Source: JBCDCE01 sp039182515 (GTDB lineage Bacteria; Pseudomonadota; Alphaproteobacteria; Rhodobacterales; Rhodobacteraceae). From it: DNA of 6,509 nucleotides. The stretch spans positions 1 to 6,509 of the forward strand of contig JBCDCE010000092.1 in the NCBI GenBank assembly GCA_039182515.1. The letters run 5' to 3'. Numbering within the stretch: position 1 is the first letter of the stretch; the number at the start of each line of letters is the position of its first letter. The notes beneath the pieces were generated by a model, which was not told the origin of the DNA, made no database searches, and worked only from the letters and a program-made list of their open reading frames with translations. Of this stretch, positions 4,957 through 6,509 are shown in pieces. A program made the position numbers and the translations under genes.

Positions 4957-5799
4957 ATGGCACTCAAGTCGTATAAACCGACGACGCCGGGCCAGCGCGG
5001 GCTGGTGCTGATCGACCGTTCGGAGCTGTACAAAGGCCGTCCGGTCAAGTCCCTCACAGAGGGTCTGACCAAAAACGGTGGCCGGAACAACACCGGACGG
5101 ATCACGATGCGTCGCAAAGGCGGCGGGGCGAAACGCCTCTATCGGATCGTCGATTTCAAACGCAACAAAATGGACGTTGCCGCAACCGTGGTTCGTATCG
5201 AATACGACCCCAACCGCACGGCCTTCATTGCGCTCATCAAATATGATGATGGCGAACAAGCCTACATCATCGCACCCCAGCGTCTGGCCATTGGCGATCA
5301 GGTGATCTCTGCCGCAAAGGCTGACATCAAGCCTGGCAACGCAATGCCCTTCTCGGGCATGCCCATCGGCACAATCGTTCACAACATTGAGCTCAAGCAG
5401 GGCAAAGGCGGTCAGATCGCACGCGCTGCTGGTACATATGCTCAGTTTGTGGGTCGTGATGGCGGCTACGCTCAGATCCGTCTGAGCTCTGGCGAACTGC
5501 GCCTTGTGCGTCAGGAATGCATGGCCACTGTTGGTGCCGTGTCGAACCCAGACAACTCGAACCAAAACTTCGGTAAAGCCGGTCGGAACCGCCATAAAGG
5601 CATCCGTCCTTCCGTCCGTGGTGTGGTTATGAACCCGGTCGATCACCCGCACGGCGGTGGTGAAGGTCGGACCTCTGGTGGTCGTCACCCTGTGTCACCC
5701 TGGGGCAAGCCCACAAAGGGTGCGCGCACCCGGAACAAGAACAAAGCGTCCTCGAAGCTCATCATTCGCTCCAGGCACGCCAAGAAGAAGGGGCGTTAA
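4957..5799 (+). CDS. rplB: 50S ribosomal protein L2
   Basis: This 280-residue uL2 is a core 23S rRNA-binding protein needed for subunit association and peptidyl transfer. It begins MALKSYKPTTPGQRGLVLIDRS, has the RNA-binding OB and SH3-like domains in the middle (GRITMRRKGGGAKRLYR at about 48-64), and carries VDHPHGGGEGR (228-238), the loop holding the histidine corresponding to essential H229 of E. coli. It ends in a basic tail (LIIRSRHAKKKGR). GGAAG at 4943-4947, 9 bases upstream, supports the start. It heads the second ribosomal transcription unit: rpsS follows after 3 bases, while upstream lies a divergent TIR gene instead of rplW. Codon use and base composition resemble the other ribosomal genes. 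Confidence 0.98.
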   Translation: MALKSYKPTTPGQRGLVLIDRSELYKGRPVKSLTEGLTKNGGRNNTGRITMRRKGGGAKRLYRIVDFKRNKMDVAATVVRIEYDPNRTAFIALIKYDDGEQAYIIAPQRLAIGDQVISAAKADIKPGNAMPFSGMPIGTIVHNIELKQGKGGQIARAAGTYAQFVGRDGGYAQIRLSSGELRLVRQECMATVGAVSNPDNSNQNFGKAGRNRHKGIRPSVRGVVMNPVDHPHGGGEGRTSGGRHPVSPWGKPTKGARTRNKNKASSKLIIRSRHAKKKGR

Positions 5800-5802
5800 T
5801 AT

Positions 5803-6081
5803 ATGTCTCGCTCTGTATGGAAAGGTCCCTTTGTCGACAGCTACGTGCTTAAAAAAGCCGAAGCTGCGCGCGAGTCGGGCCGCAAAGACGTCATCAAAAT
5901 CTGGTCACGCCGCTCTACGATCCTGCCTCAGTTTGTTGGCCTGACGTTCGGCGTTTACAACGGTCATAAGCACATCCCCGTGCAAATCACCGAAGAAATG
6001 ATCGGCCAGAAATTCGGGGAATACTCCCCAACCCGCACCTATTACGGACATGCGGCAGACAAAAAAGCGAAACGGAAGTAA
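5803..6081 (+). CDS. rpsS: 30S ribosomal protein S19
   Basis: This 92-residue uS19 binds 16S rRNA in the head of the 30S subunit together with S13, near the A-site finger bridge. The sequence is typical from MSRSVWKGPFVDSYVLKK through IKIWSRRSTILPQFVGLTFGVYNG and HIPVQITEEMIGQKFGEYSPTRTYYGH to the basic AADKKAKRK end, at the normal family length. AAGGGG (5788-5793), inside the rplB 3' end, lies 9 bases before the ATG. The gaps to rplB and rplV are three bases each, so the three genes are surely cotranscribed and probably translationally coupled. Confidence 0.98.
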   Translation: MSRSVWKGPFVDSYVLKKAEAARESGRKDVIKIWSRRSTILPQFVGLTFGVYNGHKHIPVQITEEMIGQKFGEYSPTRTYYGHAADKKAKRK

Positions 6082-6084
6082 GTC

Positions 6085-6465
6085 ATGGGTAAGGACAAAA
6101 ATCCCCGCCGTGTGGCTGAAAACGAAGCAATGGCGAAAACCCGCATGCTTCGCACCAGCCCGCAAAAACTGAACCTCGTGGCTGCCATGATCCGTGGCAA
6201 GAAAGTCGACAAGGCGCTCAATGATCTGACGTTCTCTAAACGTCGCATCTCGGACGATGTGAAGAAGTGTCTTCAGTCCGCCATCGCGAATGCTGAGAAC
6301 AACCACAACCTCGACGTCGATGAGCTCATCGTTGCAGAGGCCTACGTGGGTAAAAACCTCACCATGAAGCGCGGTCGTCCGCGGGCCCGTGGTCGGTTCG
6401 GCAAGATCATCAAACCATTCTCTGAGCTGACGATCAAAGTCCGCCAGGTAGAGGAGCAAGCCTAA
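6085..6465 (+). CDS. rplV: 50S ribosomal protein L22
   Basis: This 126-residue uL22 lines the exit tunnel opposite L4. The globular part (LRTSPQKLNLVAAMIRGKKVDKAL, then CLQSAIANAENN and DELIVAEAYVGK) is followed by the tunnel beta-hairpin (KRGRPRARGRFGKI, residues 95-108), where changes in other bacteria give macrolide resistance, and the closing strand ELTIKVRQV. It is longer than the 110-residue E. coli protein because of an N-terminal extension (MGKDKNPRRVAENEAMAK), seen also in related alphaproteobacteria. GGAAG at 6074-6078 lies 6 bases before the ATG. The stop overlaps the rpsC start. Confidence 0.98.
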   Translation: MGKDKNPRRVAENEAMAKTRMLRTSPQKLNLVAAMIRGKKVDKALNDLTFSKRRISDDVKKCLQSAIANAENNHNLDVDELIVAEAYVGKNLTMKRGRPRARGRFGKIIKPFSELTIKVRQVEEQA

Positions 6466-6509
6466 TGGGTCAGAAGGTTAATCCAATTGGCATGCGCCTC
6501 CAGGTCAAC
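6465..6509 (+). CDS. rpsC: 30S ribosomal protein S3, first 15 codons (3' end outside window)
   Basis: The ATG overlaps the rplV stop by one base (TAATG, 6463-6467), with GAGGAG (6451-6456) 8 bases upstream. The 15 codons read MGQKVNPIGMRLQVN, the conserved S3 start, and S3 is the expected gene after L22 in the S10 operon. S3 lies at the mRNA entry channel of the 30S subunit. The rest is outside the window. Confidence 0.96.
   Translation, partial: MGQKVNPIGMRLQVN

Noticed and set aside
4867..5688. 273-residue minus-strand frame opposite rplB
   Set aside because: It is the complement of the highly conserved L2 gene; its sequence has no family features, and long antisense frames are common in GC-rich genes.
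1..6509. CRISPR array, tRNA, rRNA or insertion sequence
   Set aside because: No regularly spaced repeats, cloverleaf, rRNA segment or transposase was seen on either strand; no target-site duplication was found at the edges of the rplW–rplB cargo.

Overview
This window is part of the S10 ribosomal-protein operon of an alphaproteobacterium, most likely a marine Rhodobacteraceae (Roseobacter-group) species. The basis is recall of family sequences, not a search. The tuf–rpsJ junction, the Ala/Glu-rich tail on L3, the 126-residue L22 starting MGKDKNPRR, and the L2 and S10 sequences all look like that group. The conserved genes run in the usual order on the + strand: 3' end of tuf, rpsJ (S10), rplC (L3), rplD (L4), rplW (L23), then rplB (L2), rpsS (S19), rplV (L22) and the first 15 codons of rpsC (S3). 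They are tightly packed, with TAATG or ATGA overlaps at rplC/rplD, rplD/rplW and rplV/rpsC, and a strong Shine-Dalgarno sequence before rplC.

The unusual part is the middle. rplW and rplB are normally adjacent, but here about 2.58 kb separate them (2377-4956). A strong intrinsic terminator directly follows rplW. Then come a CspA-family cold-shock gene (+) with its own strong terminator, a 234-residue protein of unknown function (+) with one C-terminal membrane segment, and, convergent to it, a minus-strand gene for a two-domain TIR plus response-regulator-receiver protein. The ribosomal operon is therefore probably transcribed as two units: tuf/rpsJ to rplW, and rplB onward.

The 266-base region between the TIR gene and rplB must serve both divergent genes. 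On the + strand it has a plausible sigma-70-like promoter (TTGAAC, 16 bases, TAGACT) followed by a terminator-shaped hairpin about 100 bases before rplB. This could be a leftover terminator or an attenuator in the rplB leader. The tuf–rpsJ spacer has a perfect 10-bp hairpin just after tuf and a second, weaker leader structure before rpsJ.

Functionally, the conserved genes build the ribosome: S10, S19 and S3 in the small subunit head; L3, L4, L23, L2 and L22 in the large subunit around the peptidyl-transferase centre and exit tunnel. EF-Tu delivers aminoacyl-tRNA to it. The cargo between rplW and rplB is accessory. The TIR-receiver protein is the best candidate for something uncharacterised, possibly in stress signalling or phage defence, but nothing in the sequence shows its role directly.
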